Source: Tenacibaculum skagerrakense
GTDB lineage: Bacteria; Bacteroidota; Bacteroidia; Flavobacteriales; Flavobacteriaceae
DNA: 64,000 bases
Direction: 5' to 3'
Assembly (NCBI RefSeq): GCF_004345825.1
Contig: NZ_SLXM01000010.1
Span: 1 to 64,000, forward strand
In this document: positions 1 to 9,800 of the stretch, in pieces
How positions within the stretch are numbered: the stretch's first letter is position 1
How the letters are laid out: each line of letters opens with the position of its first letter
Translations under genes and position numbers: made by a program
Notes under the pieces: generated by a model
What the model saw: only the letters and a program-made list of their open reading frames with translations
What the model was told of the DNA's origin: nothing
Databases searched by the model: none

Positions 1-84
1 AGATGACAACGTTGATAGGCTATAGGTGTAAGTGCAGTAATGTATGTAGCCGAGTAGTACTAATAACCCATAGGCTTATGTACG
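1..84 (+). rRNA. 23S ribosomal RNA, 3' end (partial)
   Basis: The window opens inside the last helices of a 23S rRNA gene. The string around 49-68 (GCCGAGTAGTACTAATAACC) is the conserved 23S 3'-terminal region, followed by the GGCTTA segment that normally pairs with the 5' end of the molecule. The 5' part lies outside the window. The exact 3' end (about 84) is estimated by analogy with other 23S genes. The 5S gene follows about 100 bases downstream in the same orientation, so this is the distal part of an rRNA operon. Confidence 0.93.
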
Positions 85-86
85 TA

Positions 87-106
87 TCCCGGTCTTCGGA
101 CCGGGA
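87..106 (+). other. UUCG-capped hairpin in the 23S-5S spacer
   Basis: Eight perfect base pairs (TCCCGGTC / GACCGGGA) close a TTCG tetraloop. It is the only GC-rich element in the spacer and sits just after the estimated 23S 3' end. No T-run follows, so it does not look like a terminator. It may help processing of the rRNA precursor; that role is inference. Confidence 0.6.
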
Positions 107-181
107 ACAAACTCTTTGATAATTTATGATATAATTTTACTAATATGTTAACTTATACAGTTGAAATATACTGAAACAACT

Positions 182-289
182 TAAGGTGATTATAGCAATG
201 GGGCTCACCTCTTACCATTCCGAACAGAGAAGTTAAGCCCATTAGCGCCGATGGTACTGCCAATGGTGGGAGAGTAGGTCGTCGCCTTT
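182..289 (+). rRNA. 5S ribosomal RNA
   Basis: About 108 bases match the Bacteroidota 5S consensus: GGGGCTCACCTCTTACCATT, then CCGAACAGAGAAGTTAAGCC, then GGGAGAGTAGGTCGTCGCC. The AAGGTG at the 5' end pairs with CGCCTT at the 3' end to form helix I. It completes the rRNA operon begun at the left edge. The ends are uncertain by a few bases. Confidence 0.93.
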
Positions 290-298
290 CTTTTTATA

Positions 299-335
299 AA
301 AAAACGCTCAATATTATATTGAGCGTTTTTTTTGT
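299..335 (+). terminator. rRNA operon terminator
   Basis: Inverted repeat ACGCTCAAT / ATTGAGCGT with a short loop, preceded by an A-run and followed by eight Ts: a typical intrinsic terminator directly behind the 5S gene. The following 170 bases up to glgA are AT-rich and show no other feature I can support. Confidence 0.9.
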
Positions 336-506
336 TATATAATCAACAATAAAGTATATCGTTATAGTTAATCTACTGTAAAGTTTATACAATTAAAAGT
401 TGATTTTTTATCAACTATATAATTTTTACTGCTTTTTTTTAATAATTATTTCATCTCTTTTTTCTTGCTATTCATTAACTTTAAAGGAATGTAAATTCTT
501 CTTTTA

Positions 507-1913
507 ATGAAAGTTCTTCATACAAGTTTCGAGTGTTATCCAGTAGCTAAAGTAGGTGGTTTAGCTGATGTTGTTGGTTCCCTTCCGTCATATCAGTCCT
601 TATTAGGTATTAATACTTCTATTATAATGCCTTATTATGATAACTCATATGTAAAAAAGCAAAACTTGAGAACCATTTATAGTGGTGAAATTTATTTAGA
701 AACTGAAAACTACGAATATGATATTTTAGAGATAATCTCAAAAAAGAACTCTTTTAAACTTTACTTGGTTTATATAAACGGATTGTTAGATAGAGAAGCT
801 GTATATGGATACGAAGATGAAACAGAGAGATATCTTAGTTTTCAATTAGCTGTTTTGAATTGGTTGTCTAAAGAAAATCTATCATTTGATGTAATTCACT
901 GTCATGATCATCATACTGCGTTAATACCTTTCATGATTAATTATTGTTATGATTTTAAGAATTTAAATAATACTTCTACAGTTTTAACTATTCACAACGC
1001 TCAATATCAAGGGCAGTTTTCTCATGATAGAATACATATAATTCCTGATTTTGATTTCTCAAATGTCGGTCTATTAGATTGGTATGGTTCTATTAATCCT
1101 TTAGCAACAGGAATTAAATGTGCATCTAAGGTTAATACAGTCTCTCCATCCTATATGGAAGAATTAAAAAGTCAGGCTAATGGTTTAGAAGGACTATTAA
1201 GAAGTGAATCGGATAAATGTTCAGGTATTTTGAATGGGATTGACATTTCTTTTTGGAATCCGGAAACAGACTCTATGCTGGAGAAAAAATTTAAGATTAG
1301 TAATGTTATTTCTGGTAAAAAAGCAAATAAAAAGAAATTGTGTGATACATATGGATTTGATGCAGAATTACCATTGTTTGGTTTTATTGGTCGTTTAGTA
1401 GGTGAAAAGTCAGCAGATTTATTACCAGAAGCTATAAAACAATCTATAGAAAGTAACAAAGAAATTAATATATTTATACTGGGTTCTGGTCATAAGGAAG
1501 TTGAAAATCAATTGCTTGATTTAAAACAGGAATTAAATGGGAAATTTAATGTTTATATAGGTTATAATGAAAAGTTATCACACTTGGTTTATGCTGCTTC
1601 AGATTTCTTATTAATGCCATCACGAGTAGAACCTTGTGGTTTAAACCAAATGTATGCATTACGATACGGAACAATACCAATAGTAAGAAGAACAGGAGGA
1701 TTAAAAGATACTGTTATTGATATAGGAGATGATGGTTTTGGTATTTGTCATGATCAAGCTTCGGTTTGGGATATTTGTTATTCCATTAATAGAGCTGTTG
1801 AATTGTATAAAGATGTAGATTCATTTAGAAAAATACAAAAGCGAATAATGAAAATAGATAATTCTTGGGCTAAGTCAGCACAAGAGTACATCGACTTATA
1901 CAAATCAATTTAA
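507..1913 (+). CDS. glgA: Glycogen synthase (ADP-glucose type, GT5)
   Basis: Transfers glucose from ADP-glucose to the non-reducing end of a growing alpha-1,4-glucan in the cytoplasm. The 468 residues match the usual GlgA length. The N-terminal Rossmann domain has the KVGG nucleotide-sugar motif at residues 15-18 in the context AKVGGLADVVGSLP, and the C-terminal GT-B half has the family signature around MPSRVEPCGLNQMYALRYGT. The ATG at 507 places the first beta strand (MKVLHTSFE) right at the N-terminus, as in relatives. It is the first gene of glgA-glgC-glgB, 12 bases before glgC, so synthesis of the donor, elongation and branching are probably co-transcribed. No clear -7 motif was found upstream. 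Confidence 0.93.
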   Translation: MKVLHTSFECYPVAKVGGLADVVGSLPSYQSLLGINTSIIMPYYDNSYVKKQNLRTIYSGEIYLETENYEYDILEIISKKNSFKLYLVYINGLLDREAVYGYEDETERYLSFQLAVLNWLSKENLSFDVIHCHDHHTALIPFMINYCYDFKNLNNTSTVLTIHNAQYQGQFSHDRIHIIPDFDFSNVGLLDWYGSINPLATGIKCASKVNTVSPSYMEELKSQANGLEGLLRSESDKCSGILNGIDISFWNPETDSMLEKKFKISNVISGKKANKKKLCDTYGFDAELPLFGFIGRLVGEKSADLLPEAIKQSIESNKEINIFILGSGHKEVENQLLDLKQELNGKFNVYIGYNEKLSHLVYAASDFLLMPSRVEPCGLNQMYALRYGTIPIVRRTGGLKDTVIDIGDDGFGICHDQASVWDICYSINRAVELYKDVDSFRKIQKRIMKIDNSWAKSAQEYIDLYKSI

Positions 1914-1925
1914 CAGACCGACCAT

Positions 1926-3200
1926 ATGATTAACAAAAAAGTTTTAGCCATTATTTTAGGAGGAGGACAAGGATCTCGTCTTTCACCACTTACAGATCAG
2001 AGATCAAAGCCAGCAGTTTCGATAGCTGGGAAATATCGTTTAGTAGATATTCCAATTTCAAATTGTATTCATTGTGATATAAAAAGGATGTTTGTATTAA
2101 CTCAGTTTAATTCGGCTTCTTTAAATAGACACATTAAAAATACCTATACATTTAGTACATTCAGTGAGGCCTTTGTTGATATCATGGCTGCTGAGCAAAC
2201 ACCTGATAATAAAACATGGTTTCAGGGTACTGCTGATGCTGTTAGACAGTCAATGCATCACGTATTGAATCATGAATTTGAATATGCTTTAATTCTTTCT
2301 GGAGATCAATTATATCAGATGGATTTGGATGATATGTTAGACCATCATATTCGCAAAAAAGCTGAAATAAGTATAGCAACATTACCTGTAAATGCTGACG
2401 ATGCTACAGGTTTTGGAATACTTAAGACAGATGATGAAAGCTATATTTCTTCTTTTGTAGAGAAGCCTTCAGCAGAACAATTAAAAGGTTGGGAATCTGA
2501 AGTTGATGATGAAATGAAGTCCCAAGAAAGAAATTATCTTGCCTCTATGGGTATCTATATTTTCAATCGTGAACTTTTGGTTGAATTAATGTCTAATCCA
2601 AATACAGTAGACTTCGGAAAAGAAATCATACCTCAATCTATAGGAAAGAATAAAGTATTAGCGTATCAATATAAAGGATATTGGACAGACATAGGAACGA
2701 TTGCTTCTTTCTTTGAAGCTAATATTGGATTAACGGATGAAGTTCCAAAATTTGATTTATTCAACACTTCAAAAAATGTACTTACACGTCCAAGAATTTT
2801 ACCGCCTTCAAAAATATCGGGCACATTACTAAATAAATCTATGATTGCAGATGGATGTATTATTAATGCAAAAAATATTGAGAATTCTGTAATTGGTATT
2901 CGTTCTAGAATTGGTAAAGGTTGTGATATAAAAAGCACCTATATGATTGGTGCAAATGTATATCAAGAAATAGACGAAATAGAGAACGATAAAAAAGAAG
3001 GAATACCTTACATAGGTGTTGGTGAAAATTGTGTTATTGAAAATGCTATCATAGATAAAGATGCTAGAATCGGAAATAATGTTGTTTTAAAAGGAGGTAA
3101 GCATTTAAAAGACGTAGCTGAAGAAGCTTATGTAATCAAAGATGGAATAATTGTAGTTAAAAGAAGAGCAATTATTCCGGAAGGATTTACAATTCAATAA
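1926..3200 (+). CDS. glgC: Glucose-1-phosphate adenylyltransferase (ADP-glucose pyrophosphorylase)
   Basis: Makes ADP-glucose from ATP and glucose-1-phosphate, the committed and usually allosterically controlled step of bacterial glycogen synthesis. The protein has 424 residues. The N-terminal nucleotidyltransferase domain starts with GGGQGSRLSPLT (residues 12-23), the pyrophosphorylase loop, followed by RSKPAV and the ISNC/HCDIKRMFVLTQFNS segment typical of GlgC. The C-terminal third (about 295-420) is a left-handed beta-helix with hexapeptide-like repeats (VIGIRSRIGKGCDI, VIENAIIDKDARIGNNV). It lies 12 bases after glgA and 13 before glgB. Confidence 0.95.
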   Translation: MINKKVLAIILGGGQGSRLSPLTDQRSKPAVSIAGKYRLVDIPISNCIHCDIKRMFVLTQFNSASLNRHIKNTYTFSTFSEAFVDIMAAEQTPDNKTWFQGTADAVRQSMHHVLNHEFEYALILSGDQLYQMDLDDMLDHHIRKKAEISIATLPVNADDATGFGILKTDDESYISSFVEKPSAEQLKGWESEVDDEMKSQERNYLASMGIYIFNRELLVELMSNPNTVDFGKEIIPQSIGKNKVLAYQYKGYWTDIGTIASFFEANIGLTDEVPKFDLFNTSKNVLTRPRILPPSKISGTLLNKSMIADGCIINAKNIENSVIGIRSRIGKGCDIKSTYMIGANVYQEIDEIENDKKEGIPYIGVGENCVIENAIIDKDARIGNNVVLKGGKHLKDVAEEAYVIKDGIIVVKRRAIIPEGFTIQ

Positions 3201-3213
3201 GGATAAGATTTTT

Positions 3214-5127
3214 ATGACTAAGGTTACTGCACACAGTTTTTTTACTGATTTTGATATTGATTTATTTAAAGGAGGAAAACACTACAGATTATATAATAAA
3301 CTAGGTTCGCATATTACAACCCTAAATGGAGAAGAAGGTACTTACTTTGCCGTTTGGGCTCCATCAGCTAAAGCTGTTTCTGTTGTTGGCGATTTTAATT
3401 TTTGGAACGAAGAAGAGCATCAATTAAATGTTCGTTGGGACGGTTCTGGAATTTGGGAAGGATTTATTCCGAACGTAGGTAAAGGAAATTTATACAAGTA
3501 TAAAATTCATTCTCATAACAATGGAATTGTTACAGAAAAAGCAGATCCATTTGCTAGACGATGTGAACATCCTCCTAAAACAGCTTCAGTAGTTTGGGAT
3601 GATCCTTTTATTTGGGGTGATGGTAGTTGGATGAAAAAACGTCATCAACACAACGCAATTAATGCTCCATATTCGGTATATGAAGTTCATTTAGCTTCTT
3701 GGAAGAGAAAATTTAAAGATAATAATAGATCATTATCGTATGTAGAATTGGCTGATGAATTGGTTTCCTATGTTAAAGAAATGCAATTTACTCATGTAGA
3801 GTTAATGCCAATTATGGAGTATCCTTATGATCCTTCTTGGGGATATCAAATTACAGGGTATTTTGCTCCTACTTCACGCTTTGGTTATCCTGATGACTTT
3901 AAGTTTTTAATAGATAAGTTTCATCAGAATGATATTGGAGTTATTTTAGATTGGGTTCCTTCACATTTTCCGGAAGATGATCACGGATTGGGATTATTTG
4001 ATGGAACACATTTATACGAACATCCAGATAAAAGAAAAGGATACCATCCAGATTGGAAAAGTTTGATTTTTAACTACGGAAGAAACGAAGTCAAAAGTTT
4101 TTTAATTAGCAATGCAATTTTTTGGTTAGATCAATTCCATGTAGATGGTTTACGAGTAGATGCAGTGGCATCTATGATTTTTCTAGATTATTCTAGAAAT
4201 TATGGTGAATGGGAACCAAATATGTTTGGCGGGAATGAGTATTTAGAGGCGATAGATTTTCTAAAAGAACTCAATGAAGAAGTATATAAAAGCTTTCCAG
4301 ATGTTCAGACAATTGCTGAGGAATCTACAGCTTTTCCAAAAATATCTAGACCAACGTATTTAGGAGGTTTAGGTTTTGGTATGAAATGGATGATGGGTTG
4401 GATGCACGATTCACTTCAGTATTTTTCAAAAGAACCAATATATAGAAGACATCATCAAAATGATTTAACATTTAGTATGACATATGCTTTTACCGAAAAT
4501 TTTATGCTTCCCTTATCGCATGATGAAGTTGTACATGGTAAGCGAAGTATTATTGGAAGAATGCCAGGAGATGAATGGCAGAAATTTGCCAATTTAAGAT
4601 TGTTGTACAGTTATATGTTTACGCACCCTGGAGCAAAGTTATTGTTTATGGGAGCTGAATTTGGACAACATGGAGAATGGAACTTTCAAGAAAGTTTGGA
4701 TTGGTATGTACTGGAATATGATTTTCATTCAGGAGTACAAAAGCTAGTGAAAGATTTAAATGTACTTTATAGAAAGTATCCTGCATTGTATGAAAAGCAA
4801 TTTGAACACGATGGATTTGAATGGATTAGTTATGATGATCATGAAAATTCTGTGATTAGTTACATAAGAAAGGGAAATTCAGAAGAAGATTCATTGGTTA
4901 TTGTATGTAATATGACTCCAATTCCTAGAGCCAACTATAGAATTGGGCTACCTAAACTAGGTAATTTAACACAGATTTTTAATAGTGATTATAAGAAATA
5001 TGGGGGAAGTGGTGTGTCAAATAAAAAGAATGTTTCTATAGATAAAATGAGTTGGAATCATAGGGAGTTTTCAGCTGAAATTACACTACCTCCTTTAGGA
5101 GCTTTGGTGTTTAAAATAGAGAGTTAG
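3214..5127 (+). CDS. glgB: 1,4-alpha-glucan branching enzyme (GH13)
   Basis: Introduces alpha-1,6 branches into glycogen. The 637-residue protein has an N-terminal CBM48 domain (about 35-130), a GH13 (beta/alpha)8 barrel with the predicted nucleophile D316 in GLRVDAVASM, the acid/base glutamate in IAEEST (E369/E370), the LPLSHDEVVHGK segment carrying the third carboxylate, and a C-terminal all-beta domain. The branching-enzyme signature GYFAPTSRFG is present near residues 213-223. The short N-terminus means there is a single CBM48 and not the longer N1 region found in the E. coli enzyme. It is the last tightly packed gene of the glycogen operon. Confidence 0.94.
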   Translation: MTKVTAHSFFTDFDIDLFKGGKHYRLYNKLGSHITTLNGEEGTYFAVWAPSAKAVSVVGDFNFWNEEEHQLNVRWDGSGIWEGFIPNVGKGNLYKYKIHSHNNGIVTEKADPFARRCEHPPKTASVVWDDPFIWGDGSWMKKRHQHNAINAPYSVYEVHLASWKRKFKDNNRSLSYVELADELVSYVKEMQFTHVELMPIMEYPYDPSWGYQITGYFAPTSRFGYPDDFKFLIDKFHQNDIGVILDWVPSHFPEDDHGLGLFDGTHLYEHPDKRKGYHPDWKSLIFNYGRNEVKSFLISNAIFWLDQFHVDGLRVDAVASMIFLDYSRNYGEWEPNMFGGNEYLEAIDFLKELNEEVYKSFPDVQTIAEESTAFPKISRPTYLGGLGFGMKWMMGWMHDSLQYFSKEPIYRRHHQNDLTFSMTYAFTENFMLPLSHDEVVHGKRSIIGRMPGDEWQKFANLRLLYSYMFTHPGAKLLFMGAEFGQHGEWNFQESLDWYVLEYDFHSGVQKLVKDLNVLYRKYPALYEKQFEHDGFEWISYDDHENSVISYIRKGNSEEDSLVIVCNMTPIPRANYRIGLPKLGNLTQIFNSDYKKYGGSGVSNKKNVSIDKMSWNHREFSAEITLPPLGALVFKIES

Positions 5128-5237
5128 TAACAGAAAACGATTTCGTAAAAACAATAAATAATCGTTCATTAATTCAATGTTTAATTGTTCTTTTATGTAA
5201 ATGTTGAATAGTACGATTACACCTAAAAAGAAGTAGT

Positions 5238-7640
5238 ATGATTATAAATACAGAACTAGAGTACAAAGGAAATTTGTTTCCAGGAAGAATCAATTCTTTT
5301 TCCCAAGATGTAGATAAAATCAACTTTAAAACAGAAAATGGAGTTATACTTCAGGTTACAATTTTAAGAGGTAGCGTTATTCGTTTTAGGTATGCAACCG
5401 ATAACAATTTTGAAAAAGATTTTTCATATGCTATAAGTAAAGATGGTGTAAGAGGATATAGTAAACTGGAAGTCGAGGAGCACAAAGATTGTTACAAGAT
5501 AATTACATTAAAAATTATCATTAAAATTAGTAAAGCTGACTTAAAAGTGTCAATTTTTGATATCCATGGTAATGTGATTTGTAAAGACGATTGGGGTTTT
5601 CATTGGGAGCAAAGCTATGAGTTTGGTGGTAACATTGTTAAAATGAGTAAAGCGGCACCTCAAGGAGAATGTTATTATGGTTTAGGAGATAAACCAATGC
5701 ATTTAAATTTAAAAGGGAAGCGCATCGAAAACTGGGCTACAGATCAATATGCCTTTGGGAAAGATCAAGATCCGTTGTATAAAAGTGTTCCATTTTATAT
5801 TGGTATGCACGAAGAGCGTGCCTACGGAATTTTCTTTGATAATACATTTAAAACCTTTTTCGATTTTTGTCACGAACGTAGAAATGTAACAAGTTTTTGG
5901 GCACATGGAGGAGAAATGAATTACTACTTTTTTTATGGTCCAGATATGGAAGATGTTGTTACTCGATATACAGATTTAACTGGTAAACCAGAATTACCTC
6001 CTTTATGGGCATTAGGTTATCACCAGTGTAAATGGAGTTATTATCCAGAATCAAAAGTTAAAGAAGTAACCAGCAAATTCAGAGAATTAAAAATTCCTTG
6101 TGATGGTATTTATTTAGATATTGATTACATGGATGGTTTCCGTTGTTTTACATGGAATAAAGAGTATTTCCCTGATCCAAAACGAATGGTAAAGGAATTA
6201 GCAGATGATGGTTTTAAAACAATAGCCATTATAGATCCAGGAATTAAAATAGACGATGATTACTGGGTGTATAAGGAAGCTATGGAAAATGATTATTTCT
6301 GTAAACGTGCAGATGGTCCTTACATGAGAGGAAAAGTATGGCCAGGTGAATGTTACTTTCCAGATTTTACCAATCCTAAAGTAAGAGAATGGTGGTCAGG
6401 TTTATTTAAAGAAATCATAGACGAAATAGGAGTAAAGGGTATTTGGAATGATATGAACGAACCTGCGGTCATGGAAGTTCCAGGAAAAACATTCCCGGAT
6501 GATGTACGTCATAATTACGATGGGCATCATTGTAGCCATAGAAAAGCGCATAATATATATGGAACGCAAATGGCGAGAGCTACGTATGAAGGAGTTAAAA
6601 AATATGCCTATCCAAAGCGTCCATTTATAATTACACGTTCTGCATATTCTGGAGCACAACGTTTCACATCTTCTTGGACAGGAGATAATATTGCTACTTG
6701 GGAACATTTATGGATTGCAAATATTCAGGCGCAACGAATGAGTATGAGTGGTATGTCTTTTACAGGAAGTGATATTGGAGGTTTTGCTGAACATCCTACA
6801 GGCGAATTGTATGCGAGATGGATTCAATTAGGAGTTTTTCATCCTTTCTGTAGAACGCATTCTTCTGGAGATCACGGAAATCAAGAACCTTGGACTTTCG
6901 GACAAGAAGTTATCAATGTTACTCGTAAGTATGTAGAATTACGTTACCAATTACTTCCATATTTATATACCATGTTTTGGGAATATGCCGAATATGGAGT
7001 GCCAATGCTAAAGTCTCTTGTATTATACGATCAATACGATCTACAAACACATTATAGAACTGATGAATTTATTTTTGGAAATCAAATTTTAGTATGTCCT
7101 ATTCAAGAGCCTAATTCTAAAGGAAGAAGAATGTACATTCCTAAAGGGAAGTGGTATAACTATTGGACGAAAGAGTTTGTTACTGGTGGTTTAGAACAAT
7201 GGGTAGATGCTGAATTAGATACCATTCCGATGTTTATAAAAGAGGGAGCAATTATTCCAAAATATCCAGTGCAACAATACGTGGGTGAAAAGAAAATTGA
7301 AGAACTAAAATTAGAAGTATATTTTAAGCTTGGAGCTAAAGAAGTTTCTAAGGTTTTTGAAGATGCACAAGATGGTTATGATTACATGAAAGGAAGATAT
7401 AGTCTACGAACATTCTCTTTTACAGGTAAAGAAAATGAAGTGATTATTCAACAGCATAAAGACGGTACTTTTATAACCGAGTATGAAACAATGGTGTTTG
7501 AATTTATTGGACTTCCATTCAAAATAAGTGAAGTAGAAATAGATAATGAAGTTGTTGATTTAAAGACGATTGATTTTGACCCAGTAAGAAATATAATGAA
7601 GATTCCTAAAAACTTTACTGAAATTCATATTGTGGGATAA
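5238..7640 (+). CDS. Alpha-glucosidase, glycoside hydrolase family 31
   Basis: Predicted exo-acting hydrolase releasing glucose from alpha-glucans. The 800 residues show the GH31 architecture: an N-terminal beta-sandwich (about 1-250), a TIM barrel with the family signature GIWNDMNEP (predicted nucleophile D405), and the SWTGDN motif with predicted acid/base D483, then C-terminal beta domains. No signal peptide is visible, so it should be cytoplasmic. It sits 110 bases after glgB on the same strand. Glycogen loci often carry a debranching enzyme or phosphorylase at this place, and neither occurs here, so this enzyme may handle glycogen or maltodextrin breakdown. The exact substrate (maltose, isomaltose, branched dextrin) cannot be read from sequence. 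Confidence 0.9.
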   Translation: MIINTELEYKGNLFPGRINSFSQDVDKINFKTENGVILQVTILRGSVIRFRYATDNNFEKDFSYAISKDGVRGYSKLEVEEHKDCYKIITLKIIIKISKADLKVSIFDIHGNVICKDDWGFHWEQSYEFGGNIVKMSKAAPQGECYYGLGDKPMHLNLKGKRIENWATDQYAFGKDQDPLYKSVPFYIGMHEERAYGIFFDNTFKTFFDFCHERRNVTSFWAHGGEMNYYFFYGPDMEDVVTRYTDLTGKPELPPLWALGYHQCKWSYYPESKVKEVTSKFRELKIPCDGIYLDIDYMDGFRCFTWNKEYFPDPKRMVKELADDGFKTIAIIDPGIKIDDDYWVYKEAMENDYFCKRADGPYMRGKVWPGECYFPDFTNPKVREWWSGLFKEIIDEIGVKGIWNDMNEPAVMEVPGKTFPDDVRHNYDGHHCSHRKAHNIYGTQMARATYEGVKKYAYPKRPFIITRSAYSGAQRFTSSWTGDNIATWEHLWIANIQAQRMSMSGMSFTGSDIGGFAEHPTGELYARWIQLGVFHPFCRTHSSGDHGNQEPWTFGQEVINVTRKYVELRYQLLPYLYTMFWEYAEYGVPMLKSLVLYDQYDLQTHYRTDEFIFGNQILVCPIQEPNSKGRRMYIPKGKWYNYWTKEFVTGGLEQWVDAELDTIPMFIKEGAIIPKYPVQQYVGEKKIEELKLEVYFKLGAKEVSKVFEDAQDGYDYMKGRYSLRTFSFTGKENEVIIQQHKDGTFITEYETMVFEFIGLPFKISEVEIDNEVVDLKTIDFDPVRNIMKIPKNFTEIHIVG

Positions 7641-7678
7641 AACCTGATACAAATCATAAGCTTTATTTAAAATTAAAC

Positions 7679-7686
7679 TAATTTTG
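7679..7686 (+). promoter_or_regulatory. Putative -7 element of the pta-ackA promoter
   Basis: TAATTTTG fits the Bacteroidota -7 consensus TAnnTTTG and lies 15 bases before the pta start codon. No good -33 TTG is visible at the expected distance, so support is moderate. It would give a very short leader. Confidence 0.45.
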
Positions 7687-7700
7687 CCTAAAATTAGAGT

Positions 7701-9797
7701 ATGAATAAAGCAATCTATATCGCGGCAAGTGGAGCCAATTCAGGAAAGTCAATGTTAAGCTTAGGTCTTATGCAGCTTTTATTGCGCAATAAGCCTAAAG
7801 TAGGATATTTTAGACCTATAATTGATAATCCTGTTGAAGGTAAAAAAGATAATCATGTTAATACTGTTGTCAGTTTTTTCGACTTAAAGTGTGATTATAA
7901 TGATACGTATGCCTTTACAAGATCTCAATTGATAGATTTACTGAATGATGATCAAGAAGATGAAGTAATTAATGTAATCTTAGACAAGTATAAAAAGCTA
8001 GAAGAGGAAAACGATTTTGTAATAGTAGAGGGAACTGATTTTTCAGATCATGGTGCTGTGATTGAAATGGATTTGAATGTTTTAATTGCAAAAAACTTAG
8101 GAATTCCTGTAATCATTGTATCTGGGGGAATTAGTAAGTCTCTAGAAGATTTCATTCAAGGTTTACGAATTACATACGATTCATTTACCAATAAAGAAGT
8201 TGAAGTAATAGCAGTTATCGCTAACAAAGTTCAAGAAAAAAACATTCCAATTATTATAGATGGTATTGGAGAAAACTTACCGAAATCGTTATTAATTAAT
8301 GCGATTCCGATAAATAGTAAGTTAGACAATCCAACGATGTATGAAATTTCTAAAGCGCTAGAAGCTGAAGTGCTTTTTGGTGAAGAGTTTTTAGACTCAA
8401 CTACAGGTGAAATAAAAGTTGGCGCAATGCAGTTATCTCACTTTTTAAATCATCTTACAGAAGAAGCGGTAGTTATTACTCCCTCAGATCGTTCCGATAT
8501 TTTATTAGGAACACTACAAGCAAATATATCGAGTCGTTATCCAACAGTTTCAGGAATAATTCTTACAGGAGATATGGATTTAAGTCCGTCGGTAATAGAA
8601 TTAATTACTGGATTGGAAAAAATAGTTCCTATTTTAAAAGTAACAGGAGGAACCTTTGGTATCGCTACAAAGTTAGGCTCAATACGTTCTCATATTTATG
8701 CAGAGAATAAGAATAAAATAAAACTATCTATCAATACTTTTGAAAAGTATGTTGATGTAGATGCATTGAGTGATAAGTTGATAACTTACAAAGGATCAAA
8801 TGTACTTACACCAAGAATGTTTCAGTATAATTTATTAAAAAGAGCAAAACAATCTAGAAAGCATATTGTTTTACCTGAAGGAAACGACGATAGAATTCTA
8901 ACAGCGGCTTCACAATTACAAAAACTAGATATTGTTGATCTTACCATTTTAGGAAAGCGAGTAAATGTGGAAACAGCTGTTAAAAGATTGAATATTTCAT
9001 TTGATTTTGAGAAAACACAGATCATAGATCCAATCACTTCAGAATATTTTGAAGATTTTTCAGAGACATTATATGAGTTAAGAAAACATAAAGGATTAAG
9101 TCCAGCAATGGCAGAAGATTTAATGGCTGATGTTTCTTATTTCGGAACCATGATGGTATATAAAGGTTTAGCTGACGGAATGGTTTCGGGTGCAGCACAT
9201 ACCACACAGCATACAATTAAACCTTCATTGCAATTTGTAAAAACAAAGCCAGGATTTTCAGTAGTGTCTTCTATTTTCTTTATGTGTTTAGAAGATAGAG
9301 TTTCAGTTTTTGGAGACTGTGCGATTAATCCAAATCCAACTTCAGAACAATTAGCAGAAATCGCAATTTCTTCTGCAGATTCTAGTATTGCTTTTGGGAT
9401 TGATCCAAAGATTGCGATGTTATCATATTCTTCAGGAAGCTCAGGAAAAGGAGAGGATGTTGATACCGTTAGAAAGGCAACAAAGATTGTAAAACAAAAA
9501 CGTCCAGATTTAAAAGTGGAAGGACCAATTCAATATGATGCAGCTGTGGATCCAATTGTTGGTAAGAAAAAATTACCGAATTCGGAAGTAGCAGGACAAG
9601 CAAATGTATTAATCTTCCCAGATTTAAATACTGGAAATAACACCTACAAAGCTGTTCAAAGAGAAACAGGAGCATTGGCAATTGGACCAATGTTACAAGG
9701 ACTAAAAAAACCAGTAAACGATTTAAGTAGAGGGTGTACCATAGATGATATTTACAACACCATTATCCTAACAGCAATTCAAGCACAAGAAAATTAG
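7701..9797 (+). CDS. pta: Phosphate acetyltransferase
   Basis: Interconverts acetyl-CoA and acetyl phosphate. The 698-residue length corresponds to the long (E. coli-like) form. The N-terminal domain is a P-loop-like BioD/CobQ-type fold (AASGANSGKSMLSLGL, residues 8-23), followed by a DRTGG domain (about 210-330), and the catalytic PTA domain starts near M373 (KHIVLPEGNDDRIL onwards) and ends with the conserved NPTSEQLAEI and LPNSEVAGQANVLIFPDL regions. ackA starts three bases downstream, so both halves of the acetate overflow/activation pathway are co-transcribed. The N-terminal domains are usually linked to allosteric control. Confidence 0.96.
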   Translation: MNKAIYIAASGANSGKSMLSLGLMQLLLRNKPKVGYFRPIIDNPVEGKKDNHVNTVVSFFDLKCDYNDTYAFTRSQLIDLLNDDQEDEVINVILDKYKKLEEENDFVIVEGTDFSDHGAVIEMDLNVLIAKNLGIPVIIVSGGISKSLEDFIQGLRITYDSFTNKEVEVIAVIANKVQEKNIPIIIDGIGENLPKSLLINAIPINSKLDNPTMYEISKALEAEVLFGEEFLDSTTGEIKVGAMQLSHFLNHLTEEAVVITPSDRSDILLGTLQANISSRYPTVSGIILTGDMDLSPSVIELITGLEKIVPILKVTGGTFGIATKLGSIRSHIYAENKNKIKLSINTFEKYVDVDALSDKLITYKGSNVLTPRMFQYNLLKRAKQSRKHIVLPEGNDDRILTAASQLQKLDIVDLTILGKRVNVETAVKRLNISFDFEKTQIIDPITSEYFEDFSETLYELRKHKGLSPAMAEDLMADVSYFGTMMVYKGLADGMVSGAAHTTQHTIKPSLQFVKTKPGFSVVSSIFFMCLEDRVSVFGDCAINPNPTSEQLAEIAISSADSSIAFGIDPKIAMLSYSSGSSGKGEDVDTVRKATKIVKQKRPDLKVEGPIQYDAAVDPIVGKKKLPNSEVAGQANVLIFPDLNTGNNTYKAVQRETGALAIGPMLQGLKKPVNDLSRGCTIDDIYNTIILTAIQAQEN

Positions 9798-9800
9798 TAA

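Noticed and set aside
1172..1459. Open frames antisense to genes, for example inside glgA, folC-adjacent tonB and guaA.
   Set aside because: They have no family features, mirror the codon structure of the real gene on the other strand and lack promoter or start signals.
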